Positions 1-8,295 are shown, numbered from the stretch's first letter. The stretch: DNA of 52,975 nt from Gordonia polyisoprenivorans NBRC 16320 = JCM 10675 (GCF_000241325.1 NZ_BAEI01000093.1:1-52975); one strand, 5' to 3'. The notes: generated from the letters alone by a model not told the origin. Translations and numbers: made by a program.

Positions 1-510
1 GCCTCAATGTCTGTTCGGTTGTGCACCCCAGCGCTCTGTCCCCCGTGGGTTCGATATTCGTCACTGTGACGTTTCGTGTTGTTGCACGTTGCTTGCTGGA
101 CAGGTCATTTGGCGTTTCCTGTCCGTGGCCCCAGGTGTGGTCGTCCGCTGGGATCGATGCGCGCCTCCCTCCGATCACAGCGAGAGACGCTCGGATACTC
201 GACAAAATCAAAAGTAAAAAGAAATTCAACCCCGGACCACTAGGTACGTTCCGCGGACTTGGTATGTACCTGATGTACCCGAACTGAGGCATAGCCTTTT
301 CAGTGAACGCGGTCCCGTTTGGCACGTTGAACTACCTAGCGCGAACCGGCGGAGTCGACATGCGCAATCAGTCTGGTTGGGAACCCCATCGTTTCGATCT
401 CGCGCAGGTTCGCGCGTTCGGCCCCTCAAGAATTTCCTGTTCTGTTCAGTCCGCTGGCGACAGGGTCCACGATTTGCCGAGCCTGCCTGGCACTTGCTAC
501 AGGTACAGAA
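1..510. other. Non-coding or unrecognised left flank
   Basis: No convincing gene is seen in this stretch on either strand. Short open frames exist, but they have unlikely composition and no recognisable domain. A long minus-strand frame crossing from here into the next gene is a shadow of that gene. The segment around 200-235 is locally AT-rich compared with the rest of the window, so it may be a promoter or a boundary region. The gene to the left must end before the window or lie outside it. Confidence 0.5.
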
Positions 511-524
511 GTAACGTCTGTTAC
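511..524. promoter_or_regulatory. Inverted repeat upstream of chrB-like gene
   Basis: GTAAC-GTCT-GTTAC is a perfect 5-bp inverted repeat with a 4-bp spacer, ending 10 bases before the GTG start at 535. The octamer ACAGAAGT also occurs twice around it (505-512 and 537-544). ChrB proteins are known to act as DNA-binding regulators of their own operons, so this is a candidate operator. That role is inferred from position only. Confidence 0.35.
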
Positions 525-534
525 ATTCACAGTC

Positions 535-1086
535 GTGACAGAAGTTCAGACGTCGGCTCGATGGCTGGTGCTGATGGTTCGGGTGCCGACCGAGCCGTCG
601 CGGCATCGGGTGGCGGTGTGGCGTGAACTGCGTCGTGTGGGCGCGTTGCAGGTCGGCCAGGGCGTGTGGGTGGTGCCTGATGTTCCGGTGTTCGCCGACG
701 GCGTCGCGCGGGTGATCGAGCTGGCGCGGCGAGGCGAGGGTGAGGTGCTGGTGCTCGATGCCACGGGCCATGCCGACACCGACACCGCACGGTTGCAGGC
801 GCTGTTCACCGCCGAGCGTGATGAGGAGTGGGCGGAGTTCCTGGCCGATTGTGCCGGGTTCGATGCCGAGATCGACAAGGAGATCGCCAAAGCCAAGTTC
901 ACGATGGCCGAACTCGAGGAAGAGGAGCAGAGCCTGGAACGGCTGCGGCGCTGGCATCGCGACATCACGGCCCGCGACGTGTTTGGTGCACCCGTGGCCG
1001 CCGAGGCCGAGCAGCAGCTCAAACACTGCGCTGACCGGCTGGCCGACTACACCGAGCGGGTCTTTCAGGCCCTGCACCAGATGTAA
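535..1086 (+). CDS. chrB: ChrB-like chromate resistance/regulatory protein (N-terminal domain only)
   Basis: The 183-residue protein begins with the pattern typical of the ChrB N-terminal domain: WLVLMVRVPTEPSRHRVAVW, then a RELRRVGALQVGQGVWVVPD-like segment. The rest is helical and acidic, with charged repeats around residues 115-140. ChrB proteins usually have about 300 residues, so the C-terminal domain is missing or was never present. In studied bacteria ChrB senses chromate and controls the chr operon. Here no chrA transporter gene is visible; a PAP2 phosphatase and an MFS transporter follow instead. The GTG start at 535 lacks a clear ribosome binding site. Family assignment is good; a chromate role is inferred. 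Confidence 0.75.
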   Translation: MTEVQTSARWLVLMVRVPTEPSRHRVAVWRELRRVGALQVGQGVWVVPDVPVFADGVARVIELARRGEGEVLVLDATGHADTDTARLQALFTAERDEEWAEFLADCAGFDAEIDKEIAKAKFTMAELEEEEQSLERLRRWHRDITARDVFGAPVAAEAEQQLKHCADRLADYTERVFQALHQM

Positions 1087-1116
1087 CCGACTGCCAACGA
1101 ACCCGAGGGAGCCTCC

Positions 1117-1728
1117 ATGAACTTGGATACACGAGTTTTCGACGACATCAACGACTTTGCCCGCGCTACCCCGTGGCTGCATCCGATCGTGTCCGGCTAC
1201 GCCACATACGGTCTAGTGCTGTTCGCAATACTACTGCTGGCAGGATGGTGGACCGCGCGGCGCGACGGCGATCGTGTGCGGATGGTGGCGGCGGTGTGGG
1301 CGCCGCTGGGCGTGTTGATCGCGGTGGCGATCAACCAGCCGATCGCCGCCGCGGTCGACGAGACCCGTCCCTGTAACGCGTTGCACGACATCGTGGTTCT
1401 GCATTGCAATACCGATGCCGGGTTCCCCAGCGACCACGCGGTCATGGCCGGCGCGGTGACGGCGGGGCTGTGGCTGGTGCACCGGCGACTCGCGGTGATC
1501 GCCGCCGTGGCTGCGGTCGTGATGGCGTTCGCGCGGGTGTACATCGGCGCGCACTACCCCCAAGACGTGTTGGCGGGTCTCGTGCTCGGGGCCGCGGTCA
1601 GTCTGCTCGGGTTCTACCTCGCCCGGCCGCTTCTTTCGCGGCTGCTGGCCCTGCTCTGCGGTACTCCATTGAGCATTCTGTTCACCAGCACCGCCGCTGA
1701 GCCTGGCACCGCACGGCGAGAGTCGTGA
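1117..1728 (+). CDS. PAP2-family membrane phosphatase
   Basis: This 203-residue integral membrane protein carries the three PAP2 acid phosphatase signatures: a degenerate first motif ending in DETRP (about residue 86), the PSDH motif (about 105-108) and the final motif RVYIGAHYPQDV (about 141-152), with the catalytic His in GAHYPQD. Hydrophobic segments flank these motifs. Such enzymes dephosphorylate lipid phosphates such as undecaprenyl pyrophosphate or phosphatidate on the outer face of the membrane. A purine-rich sequence precedes the ATG. The gene lies 30 bases after chrB and overlaps the MFS gene, so the three are probably co-transcribed. The substrate cannot be told from sequence. Confidence 0.85.
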   Translation: MNLDTRVFDDINDFARATPWLHPIVSGYATYGLVLFAILLLAGWWTARRDGDRVRMVAAVWAPLGVLIAVAINQPIAAAVDETRPCNALHDIVVLHCNTDAGFPSDHAVMAGAVTAGLWLVHRRLAVIAAVAAVVMAFARVYIGAHYPQDVLAGLVLGAAVSLLGFYLARPLLSRLLALLCGTPLSILFTSTAAEPGTARRES

Positions 1729-2936
1729 TGAGCGCTGTCCCCGATGCCCGCACCGGTGGCGGTCGGGCGCGGCTACTACCGCTGTATGCGGCGGGGTTCG
1801 TGACCGCGTTCGGCGCCCACAGCATCGCGGCCAGCCTCGCCGGATACACCGGGGAACAGCACGCGAGCCTGCTCACCCTGGGTGTGCTGTTGGCCGTTTA
1901 CGACGGGGCGGAGGTGCTACTCAAACCCGTCTTCGGGACGCTGTCCGACCGCGTCGGCGCACGGCCGGTGCTGCTGGGCGGACTGGTGGCGTTCACGCTC
2001 GCGTCCACGGCATTCGTGGTGGTCGGCAATCCGGGCCTGGTCGGTGTCGCGCGGTTCGGCCAAGGTGCCGCCGCTGCCGCGTTCTCCCCGGCCGCCGGGG
2101 CGATGCTCGCCCGGCTGACCCCGGCGGGCGGACACGGGCGCGTGTTCGGCAGCTATGGCGCGTGGAAAGGGTTGGGATACACCCTCGGCCCGCTGCTGGG
2201 CGGTGTCCTCGTCGCCCTCGGCGGCTACCGACTGCTGTTCACCGCGCTCGCCGTGCTCGCCGCCTCGGTCGCACTGTGGGCGGCGTTGGTCGTGCCTGCT
2301 GTCGAGGTGCTGCCGAAGACCCGTCAGACCGTGGTGGATCTGGCACGCCGCCTGACCAGTGGTTGGTTCCTTCGCCCGACTGCGGCGTTGGCCGGAGCCA
2401 CTGCCGCGCTCGCGGTTGGAGTCGGGTTCCTGCCTGCGATCGGTTCCCGCCACGGCCTGGGCCCGCTGGCCACTGGAGCTGTCGTGTCGCTGCTCGCCGC
2501 CACCGCAGCGGTCGTTCAACCACGCGTTGGCCGCGCCCGCGACGCCGGACGGCTGAAGGATCGATCCGGGATGGCAGCCGGGCTGCTGCTGGCCGCGATC
2601 GGGATCGAGGTCGCAGCAGCCGTGCCGGCAACAGTCGGCACGGTGTGCGCGGCCGTCATGATGGGGGCCGGTACGGGACTCATCACCCCCCTCGGATTCG
2701 CCCACTTGGCCGCGACGAGCCCACCCGAACGGCTCGGGCAGACCATGGGAGCCGCCGAACTCGGCCGCGAACTCGGCGACGCGGGCGGCCCGCTTCTCGT
2801 CGGCATCACCGCCACCGCCGCCACGCTCAACACCGGGCTGCTCACCCTCGGCGCGGTGCTCGCCGGCCTCGCGGCCGCGATAGCCCTGACCGCGCAGACA
2901 ACCACCGTCGCGAACCCCGGCACCGGCGCTGCCTGA
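1728..2936 (+). CDS. MFS transporter (12-helix type)
   Basis: The 402-residue protein has alternating hydrophobic segments across its full length and the MFS motif A after the second helix (GTLSDRVGARPVLLGG, about residues 67-82). A Gly-rich motif-C-like stretch, LGYTLGPLLGGVLVALGGY, lies near residue 150. It is therefore a proton-linked solute or drug exporter of the Major Facilitator Superfamily. The ATG at 1728 overlaps the TGA of the phosphatase gene; a GTG at 1725 is an alternative start. Such tight coupling suggests it works with the ChrB-like and PAP2 proteins. Its position where a chromate transporter would be expected is suggestive only. Confidence 0.85.
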   Translation: MSAVPDARTGGGRARLLPLYAAGFVTAFGAHSIAASLAGYTGEQHASLLTLGVLLAVYDGAEVLLKPVFGTLSDRVGARPVLLGGLVAFTLASTAFVVVGNPGLVGVARFGQGAAAAAFSPAAGAMLARLTPAGGHGRVFGSYGAWKGLGYTLGPLLGGVLVALGGYRLLFTALAVLAASVALWAALVVPAVEVLPKTRQTVVDLARRLTSGWFLRPTAALAGATAALAVGVGFLPAIGSRHGLGPLATGAVVSLLAATAAVVQPRVGRARDAGRLKDRSGMAAGLLLAAIGIEVAAAVPATVGTVCAAVMMGAGTGLITPLGFAHLAATSPPERLGQTMGAAELGRELGDAGGPLLVGITATAATLNTGLLTLGAVLAGLAAAIALTAQTTTVANPGTGAA

Positions 2937-3241
2937 CACCGCGAAAACCGCACCATCTGCCGCTGTGGGCTGCGGAGGCCTGCGCCACCACATCAGCATC
3001 GATGCAACGCCGACAGTTCATCTGGTCAACAGCGAGGCATAATACATTGCGGTTCAAGCGATTACCGCGCGGTGTGCAGGGTCGAACACCGTGCTTGGTC
3101 GGTTTGAGCTTCCAGGTGCGCTACCTGATCGACGGTCCCTTCCCCACTGGCGTCGTTCTCGTCGACACCGGGTGACCCTCTACGGATTCGGCTGAGCAAA
3201 GCCGTTGTGTGGAAAGAGTTCCCGGTGCGTCTGCATGACCG
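2937..3241. other. Convergent intergenic region
   Basis: This region lies between the stop of the MFS gene and the stop of the minus-strand sensor kinase. It shows no strong terminator hairpin and no recognisable gene. A short plus frame near 3090-3175 looks somewhat protein-like, but it cannot be assigned and may be a remnant. Confidence 0.4.
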
Positions 3242-4402
3242 TCACTCGGGTCGATCGCTGGCATCGTGTGTGGTGGTGGGCAGCTTCATGGTAAACCGCG
3301 CGCCTGTGCCGGGACCGTCGCTGTGTGCGGTGAGGGTGCCGCCGTGGGCTTCGACGAGGGTGCGGGCGATGGTCAGTCCGATTCCGCTGCCGCCTTCCTG
3401 ACGGCCGCGGGCGGTGTCTGCGCGGTAGAAGCGGTCGAACAGGTGCGCGAGATGCTCTGGGGGAACGCCTTCGCCGGTATCGGTGACGGTGATCGCGGTC
3501 CATCCATCTGGAGTATTGGTGGAGGCGACGGTGACGGTGCCCCCGGCGGGAGTGTGGCGCAGAGCGTTGTCGAGCAGGTTTCCGAGGACCTGTCCGATCC
3601 GGTCCGGGTCGACGGTGACGGGGGCTGTATCGGCGTCGTCACAGATCAGTGCGACGTGCGCGGCAGCGTAGCGATCGGAGTGGCTGCGGACTGCGGCGTC
3701 GACGAGGGCGCGGGTGTCGGTGTGCACGGGGTTGTTTGCAAGTCTGCCTTCTTGTGCTCGTGAGACGGCGGTGATGTCCTCGGCGAGCCGAGCGAGTCGG
3801 GCCGTGCTCGACCGCAGGATTGCGAAGGTCTGAGTGTCGGGCAGGCGCAGACCGTCCTCGAGGGCTTCGAGGTGGGCATCGAGAGTTGCCAGGGGTGTTC
3901 GCATCTCGTGGGCCAGGTCGGAGAGCATACGTCGGCGGGTGGTCTCCACCGAGTCCAGTCGGTCAGCGAGTTGGTTGAACGTTTCGGCGAGCTGGTCGAA
4001 CTCTCGGCCGAGGCCGACACCGGTCAGTCTCGCCGTGTATTGGCCGCTGGCGATCTCGGACGCCGACGCGGCGACCTCGGTGATCGACCGTTGGACACGG
4101 CGCGTGAAGTACCAGCTCACCGCCAGTGCGATCAACACCGAAACCATCAGCGCGATGGCCAGAGAGAGGATCATCGCTGAGGTGAACGCCCGCTCGACGT
4201 GGGCTGTCTCGGTCTGGGCGTGCGCGATGCCGGCCTGCTGCAGGTGCTTGTGGAACAATCTCGGTGCCACCGCGGCCGCGACCAGCCAGGCGCTCACCGC
4301 ACCCCCCACGACAACGATTGCCTGCGACACCAGCAGGCGGGTACCGAACCCGGACCCACGGCGCACGCGTGTGGGTGCGGGTGCGGGAGGCGTCGTGGTC
4401 AC
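3242..4402 (-). CDS. copS: CopS-like sensor histidine kinase
   Basis: Taken from GTG at 4402, this is a 386-residue kinase. Transmembrane helices lie at about 22-46 and 77-99, followed by a HAMP domain (about 100-155) and the H-box DLAHEMRTPL with phospho-acceptor His165. ATPase motifs are NLLDNALRHT (N box), DTGEGVPPEHL (G1) and GGSGIGLTIA (G2). The extracytoplasmic loop is only about 30 residues and holds several His residues (51, 53, 61, 68), plausible metal ligands. The start codon overlaps the stop of the response regulator in a GTGA tetranucleotide, so the two are translationally coupled. Longer frames reaching 4543 only run antisense into the regulator. The copper role rests on neighbours and the CopR-like boxes. 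Confidence 0.85.
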   Translation of the reverse strand: MTTTPPAPAPTRVRRGSGFGTRLLVSQAIVVVGGAVSAWLVAAAVAPRLFHKHLQQAGIAHAQTETAHVERAFTSAMILSLAIALMVSVLIALAVSWYFTRRVQRSITEVAASASEIASGQYTARLTGVGLGREFDQLAETFNQLADRLDSVETTRRRMLSDLAHEMRTPLATLDAHLEALEDGLRLPDTQTFAILRSSTARLARLAEDITAVSRAQEGRLANNPVHTDTRALVDAAVRSHSDRYAAAHVALICDDADTAPVTVDPDRIGQVLGNLLDNALRHTPAGGTVTVASTNTPDGWTAITVTDTGEGVPPEHLAHLFDRFYRADTARGRQEGGSGIGLTIARTLVEAHGGTLTAHSDGPGTGARFTMKLPTTTHDASDRPE

Positions 4403-5163
4403 TGCCCCGTCCCCATCCGATATCCGACACCGCGCACGGTGCGCACGAAGATTCCGCGAGTGGCGTCGTCGCCGAGTTTGCGCCGCAAATGCCCGATGTG
4501 CACGTCGACCAGGTGTTCGTCGCCGATCCAGCTCGGCCCCCACACCGCGGCTATCAACTGGGCCCTGCTGAACACCACATTCGGATGCTCGGACAACGTG
4601 GCAAGGACGTCGAATTCGGTGCGGGTCAACGCAATCAAGGTTTCGTCGATCCGCACCTCGCGGCCCGCCGGGTCGATCGTCAGGGGCCCGAACACGCGGC
4701 GCTTCGGCGCTACGGCCGACGCAGCGAGGTCACTCGAGGTTCGAGGCCGACGCAGCATGGCCTGGATGCGGGCGACGAGTTCTCGCGGACTGAACGGTTT
4801 GGTCATGTAATCGTCGGCGCCGACCGACAACCCGACCAGGGTGTCGACCTCCTCGGCGCGGGCGGTGAGCATGATGACATAGGCATCGGAGAAGGTGCGT
4901 AGCCGTCGACACACCTCGATCCCATCCAGCCGAGGCAGACCCAGATCCAGCACGACCACGTCGGGATCGACCTGCCGTGCGCGCTCGACGGCGTCGAGGC
5001 CGTCGTGCACGATCGTGACGTCGAACCCGCTGCGCTCGAGATAACTGCCCATCAACGCCGCGAGAGGCACCTCGTCTTCGACCACCATCGCCCGCAACCC
5101 CGTTGGCGCGGTCGCCGCGATGGGGGGCGGGGCTGGACGAGGCTGATCGGAGTCGGACGCCAT
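4399..5163 (-). CDS. copR: CopR-like OmpR-family response regulator
   Basis: The 254-residue protein has a receiver domain (about residues 23-138) with acidic residues VVEDE, phospho-acceptor Asp73 in VVVLDLGLPRLDG and the conserved Lys in MTKPF. A winged-helix OmpR/PhoB output domain follows (about 155-250, ending VRTVRGVGYRMG). It forms an operon with the sensor kinase and diverges from the SHOCT-ATPase genes. A tandem CTTCA-N6-CTTCA site lies in that divergent promoter and a near copy lies before the multicopper oxidase. This is the spacing described, from memory, for the Corynebacterium glutamicum CopR box. The name is therefore a supported inference, not proven orthology. Confidence 0.85.
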   Translation of the reverse strand: MASDSDQPRPAPPPIAATAPTGLRAMVVEDEVPLAALMGSYLERSGFDVTIVHDGLDAVERARQVDPDVVVLDLGLPRLDGIEVCRRLRTFSDAYVIMLTARAEEVDTLVGLSVGADDYMTKPFSPRELVARIQAMLRRPRTSSDLAASAVAPKRRVFGPLTIDPAGREVRIDETLIALTRTEFDVLATLSEHPNVVFSRAQLIAAVWGPSWIGDEHLVDVHIGHLRRKLGDDATRGIFVRTVRGVGYRMGTGQ

Positions 5164-5199
5164 GTCCCCATCGTGGCGAGAGTCGCGGCTGACGGCATG

Positions 5200-5218
5200 T
5201 TCTTCAGCGAACCTTCAT
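5200..5218. promoter_or_regulatory. CopR-like tandem site, divergent promoter
   Basis: TTCTTCAGCGAACCTTCAT contains CTTCA at 5202 and again at 5213, exactly 11 bp apart, which is one helical turn and the usual spacing for OmpR-family dimers. Read on the other strand it is TGAAG-N6-TGAAG. It sits between the regulator gene (minus) and the SHOCT/ATPase genes (plus), so it could control both directions. Confidence 0.6.
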
Positions 5219-5290
5219 CAAAACCCTGTCCTCGGCGTCGGGTCCGGCGACCAGACTCGGACACGATCGTCGAGGAGAGGAGCCGGCGCG

Positions 5291-5533
5291 ATGGTGGGAT
5301 CGGGCTTGATGGCGGGGGGTGGCTGGCTGGTGATGGTACTGGCCGTCGCCGCTTTCTGGGTGCTGGTGGTGGTCGGAATCAGGGCGTTGTTTCGACCGGG
5401 GCGCCGCCGCGACGATGTTCCCGCGGACAGCGCCGATGACCCGCTGTGGATTCTCGACGACCGCTTCGCCCGGGGAGAGATCGACGCCGACGAGTACTGG
5501 GCACGCTATCGGGTTCTTCGCCCGCCGCATTGA
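5291..5533 (+). CDS. Small SHOCT-domain membrane protein
   Basis: This 80-residue protein has one N-terminal transmembrane helix (about residues 9-33, rich in V, L, A and W), a basic stop-transfer segment (RPGRRR) and a C-terminal SHOCT motif (DDRFARGEIDADEYWARYRVL). SHOCT is a short helical oligomerisation motif found at the C-terminus of many small bacterial membrane proteins. A GAGGAGAGGAG ribosome binding site precedes the ATG at 5291, which rules out the longer frame beginning at 5162. It lies 52 bases before the copper ATPase gene, and a related SHOCT protein ends the cupredoxin operon. A link to copper handling is therefore likely, but its mechanism is unknown. Confidence 0.8.
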   Translation: MVGSGLMAGGGWLVMVLAVAAFWVLVVVGIRALFRPGRRRDDVPADSADDPLWILDDRFARGEIDADEYWARYRVLRPPH

Positions 5534-5585
5534 CCGCGATCCCGAAGGCAGCGCCATTCGGCGCCGAGGAAGAAGGGAAACGGAG

Positions 5586-8003
5586 ATGGCCAACACCACC
5601 GTGGTCGAGGTCGGTGGACTGCACTGGGCGACATCGACGGCCACCATCGAATCGGTGCTGGGCCGCCGTCCGGGGGTGGTCTCGGTGACGGCGAACGCGA
5701 TGAATCAGACCGCCACGGTGACCTACGACCCCGACCGCACCTCGGTATCACAACTGTCGGAGTGGGTGCGTGAGTGCGGCTACCATTGCGCCGGCCGCTC
5801 GGTTCCTGAGCATGTGTGCGACCCGATGGGCGAACCGAGTCCGGGCACTGCTCTGTCGACGGCACACGGCGAAGGCCAGCGGACCGGACACCCCGAGCAC
5901 TCCCTCGACGCCGGACCCGAGGTGCACGGCGAGCGCGCCCCGCAGGAGATGATGGGCCACGGTGGGCATGCCGGCATGTCGATGGATGCGATGGTCCGTG
6001 ACATGCGCAACCGTTTCCTGGTCGCGCTGGTGCTGTCGATCCCGATCATGCTGTGGTCGCCGATGGGGCGGGACATGCTGGGGTTCACGGTGTCCGCACC
6101 GTTCGGGCTCCGTGATGACGTGTTCACCCTGGTGCTCAGTCTTCCAGTGATCTTCTACTCGTCGTGGATCTTTTTCGACGGCGCCTATCGGGCGCTGAAG
6201 GCCCGAACCCTGGACATGATGGTGCTCGTGGCCGTGGCGATCGGCACCGGTTGGCTCTACAGCGTCGGGGTGACCCTGACCGGCGGTGGCGACGTGTTCT
6301 ACGAAGCCGCGTCGATGCTGGCGACGTTCGTGCTTCTCGGACACTGGTTCGAGATGCGTGCCCGCGGTGGGGCCAACGACGCCATCCGCACACTGCTCGA
6401 GCTCGCACCGCCCAAGGCGGTGGTGCTGCGCGACGGCGAACTCGTGGAGGTACCCACCGCCGAGGTCGTGGTCGGGGATCTGCTGATGATCCGGCCGGGC
6501 GCCAAGGTTCCGGTTGACGGGATCGTCGAGGACGGCAACTCCGAGGTCGACGAATCGATGGTCACCGGGGAGAGCCTGCCGGTGGCCAAGGCCGAGGGGT
6601 CGGAGGTGATCGGAGCATCGATCAACACCACCGGCACGCTGCGGGTGCGCGCAACCCGGGTGGGTTCCGACACCGCGTTGGCCCAGATCGTCGCGCTCGT
6701 ACAGGAAGCCCAGAACTCCAAGGCTCCCGGCCAGCGTCTTGCCGACAGGGCGGCGTTCTGGCTGGTGCTCGTCGCGCTGATCGGCGGATTGGGCACCTTC
6801 GTCGTGTGGTGGGCGGTCGACGGCGACGTTCAGGTGGCGCTGCTGTTCGCGATCACCGTCGTCGTCATCACCTGCCCGGACGCGCTCGGCCTGGCCACCC
6901 CGACCGCGATCATGGTCGGCACCGGGTTGGGCGCGAAACGGGGGGTTCTGTTCAAGAACGCCGGCGCACTCGAGACCTCCGCCCACGTCGACACGGTGGT
7001 GATGGACAAGACCGGCACCCTGACCAAGGGTGAACCGGAAGTGACCGACGTGGTTGTCGACGGGATCGGAGAGGACGAGTTGCTGACCCTCGTAGCGGCG
7101 GTCGAACGTGAATCCGAACATCCCCTCGCCGCCGCGATCGTTCGCTACGCGGCCCTCCGCGACGTTGCCACGGTTCGGCTGGAGCACTTCCGCACCATCC
7201 CGGGGCAGGGTGCGATCGCGGAGGTAAGCGGGCGCCACATCGCCGTCGGCAATCGGACGCTGATGACCACCGAGGGAGTCGATGTCGGCGCGTTGATGAC
7301 TCGGCGCGCCGAGTTGGCCTCGAGTGGGCGCACCGCGGTCCTGGTCGCCGTCGACGGCCGCGGCGTCGGGGTCATCGCCCTCGCCGACGCGGCGCGCGAG
7401 ACCTCCGCCGAGGCGGTGCGCACGCTCCACGAACTCGGTGTGGAGGTGGTCATGCTCTCCGGAGACAACGAGGCGACCGCCCGACGTATCGCCGGGCAGT
7501 TGGGCATCGACACGGTCATCGCCGAGGTGCTGCCCGGTGACAAGGCGGACAAGATCGCCGGTCTGCAGCGTCTCGGGAAGAAGGTCGCGATGGTCGGTGA
7601 CGGCGTCAACGACGCCCCGGCGCTCGCGCAAGCGGATCTGGGCATCGCCATCGGCGCCGGCACCGACGTCGCGATCGAAACCGCCGACCTGGTGCTGATG
7701 CGTTCGGATCCTCTCGACGTCCCGCTCGCGTTGCGCATCGGCCGGGGCACACTGCGCAAGATGCGGCAGAATCTCGGGTGGGCCGTCGGCTACAACACCA
7801 TCGCGTTGCCGATCGCCGCCGGCGTGTTCGAACCTGTCGTCGGGCTGGTGCTGCGCCCCGAAATCGCCGCGTTGTCGATGTCCGGATCGAGTCTGATCGT
7901 CGCGGTGAACGCCCTGATGCTCAAGCGACTGCATCTGCCGTCCCCGCCTGAAGCGCAACCGGTGACTCGTCGGGCCCCGGAGCCGATTCCCACCCGATCC
8001 TGA
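5586..8003 (+). CDS. Copper-type P1B ATPase with CPD motif
   Basis: The 805-residue heavy-metal P-type ATPase starts at ATG 5586 after GGAAACGGAG. An N-terminal ferredoxin-like HMA fold (about 1-70) lacks the usual CxxC; the loop reads GGLHWATST. A His/Met-rich linker follows (about 95-140). Conserved elements are TGES, the phosphorylation motif DKTGTLTKG (Asp474), SEHPLA, and GDGVNDAPALAQ. The membrane metal site is Cys430-Pro431-Asp432 rather than CPC (Cu+) or CPH (CopB type). Overall layout resembles CopB-like exporters. It likely expels copper across the cytoplasmic membrane; substrate and direction are inferred from the multicopper oxidase and CopRS-like neighbours. Confidence 0.9.
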   Translation: MANTTVVEVGGLHWATSTATIESVLGRRPGVVSVTANAMNQTATVTYDPDRTSVSQLSEWVRECGYHCAGRSVPEHVCDPMGEPSPGTALSTAHGEGQRTGHPEHSLDAGPEVHGERAPQEMMGHGGHAGMSMDAMVRDMRNRFLVALVLSIPIMLWSPMGRDMLGFTVSAPFGLRDDVFTLVLSLPVIFYSSWIFFDGAYRALKARTLDMMVLVAVAIGTGWLYSVGVTLTGGGDVFYEAASMLATFVLLGHWFEMRARGGANDAIRTLLELAPPKAVVLRDGELVEVPTAEVVVGDLLMIRPGAKVPVDGIVEDGNSEVDESMVTGESLPVAKAEGSEVIGASINTTGTLRVRATRVGSDTALAQIVALVQEAQNSKAPGQRLADRAAFWLVLVALIGGLGTFVVWWAVDGDVQVALLFAITVVVITCPDALGLATPTAIMVGTGLGAKRGVLFKNAGALETSAHVDTVVMDKTGTLTKGEPEVTDVVVDGIGEDELLTLVAAVERESEHPLAAAIVRYAALRDVATVRLEHFRTIPGQGAIAEVSGRHIAVGNRTLMTTEGVDVGALMTRRAELASSGRTAVLVAVDGRGVGVIALADAARETSAEAVRTLHELGVEVVMLSGDNEATARRIAGQLGIDTVIAEVLPGDKADKIAGLQRLGKKVAMVGDGVNDAPALAQADLGIAIGAGTDVAIETADLVLMRSDPLDVPLALRIGRGTLRKMRQNLGWAVGYNTIALPIAAGVFEPVVGLVLRPEIAALSMSGSSLIVAVNALMLKRLHLPSPPEAQPVTRRAPEPIPTRS

Positions 8004-8064
8004 GATCGTGCGCTCCCCCACCTGGCTCTCCCGACGAGATTCCGTCTTCTCGCCGCCGGACGAC

Positions 8065-8083
8065 TTCTTCATCGGATCTTCAT
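8065..8083. promoter_or_regulatory. CopR-like tandem site upstream of multicopper oxidase
   Basis: TTCTTCATCGGATCTTCAT carries CTTCA at 8067 and 8078, 11 bp apart. It matches the 5200-5218 site at 16 of 19 positions. It lies 213 bases before the oxidase start and just after the ATPase stop, which suggests that the same response regulator controls a separate promoter for the oxidase. Confidence 0.6.
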
Positions 8084-8237
8084 GGGACAACCCGGTCAAC
8101 GCATATGAGCGCTGAGCACCATGTGGAGTGAACAGACGTGGCGCAGCGGAGGGTCGCCGCCGCAGTGGTGGTGAGCGACGGGAAATGTCGGTGACGTCAT
8201 CGTCGCTGCCACTGAGAGTTTCACTCAGATCTGATAT

Positions 8238-8254
8238 GTACCCTAGGGGGGTAC
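8238..8254. promoter_or_regulatory. GTACCC/GGGTAC palindrome, CsoR/RicR-like operator
   Basis: GTACCC-TAGGG-GGGTAC is an inverted repeat with 6-bp arms and a G-tract centre, 41 bases upstream of the oxidase start. Copper-sensing CsoR/RicR repressors of actinobacteria bind pseudo-palindromes of this kind (TACC with G/C tract and GGTA). No csoR gene is in the window, so a regulator would have to act from elsewhere. Confidence 0.5.
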
Positions 8255-8295
8255 CGTATCTACATGCCGATAGTCTCGGCGGAAAGGACGTGAAG

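Noticed and set aside
226..1182. 318-residue minus-strand frame covering the ChrB-like gene
   Set aside because: It is antisense to the ChrB-like protein, has no domain and no start signal, and contains the usual shadow-frame composition.
1917..2999. 360-residue minus-strand frame over the MFS gene
   Set aside because: It is antisense to a recognisable transporter and rich in Gly, Arg and Glu without motifs.
3085..3175. Short protein-like frame after the MFS gene
   Set aside because: It is too short and has no identifiable family, so it was noted only in the intergenic entry.
3242..4543. 433-residue version of the sensor kinase
   Set aside because: The additional N-terminal residues are antisense to nothing but read through the response regulator in another frame. 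The GTG at 4402 coupled to the regulator stop is a better start.
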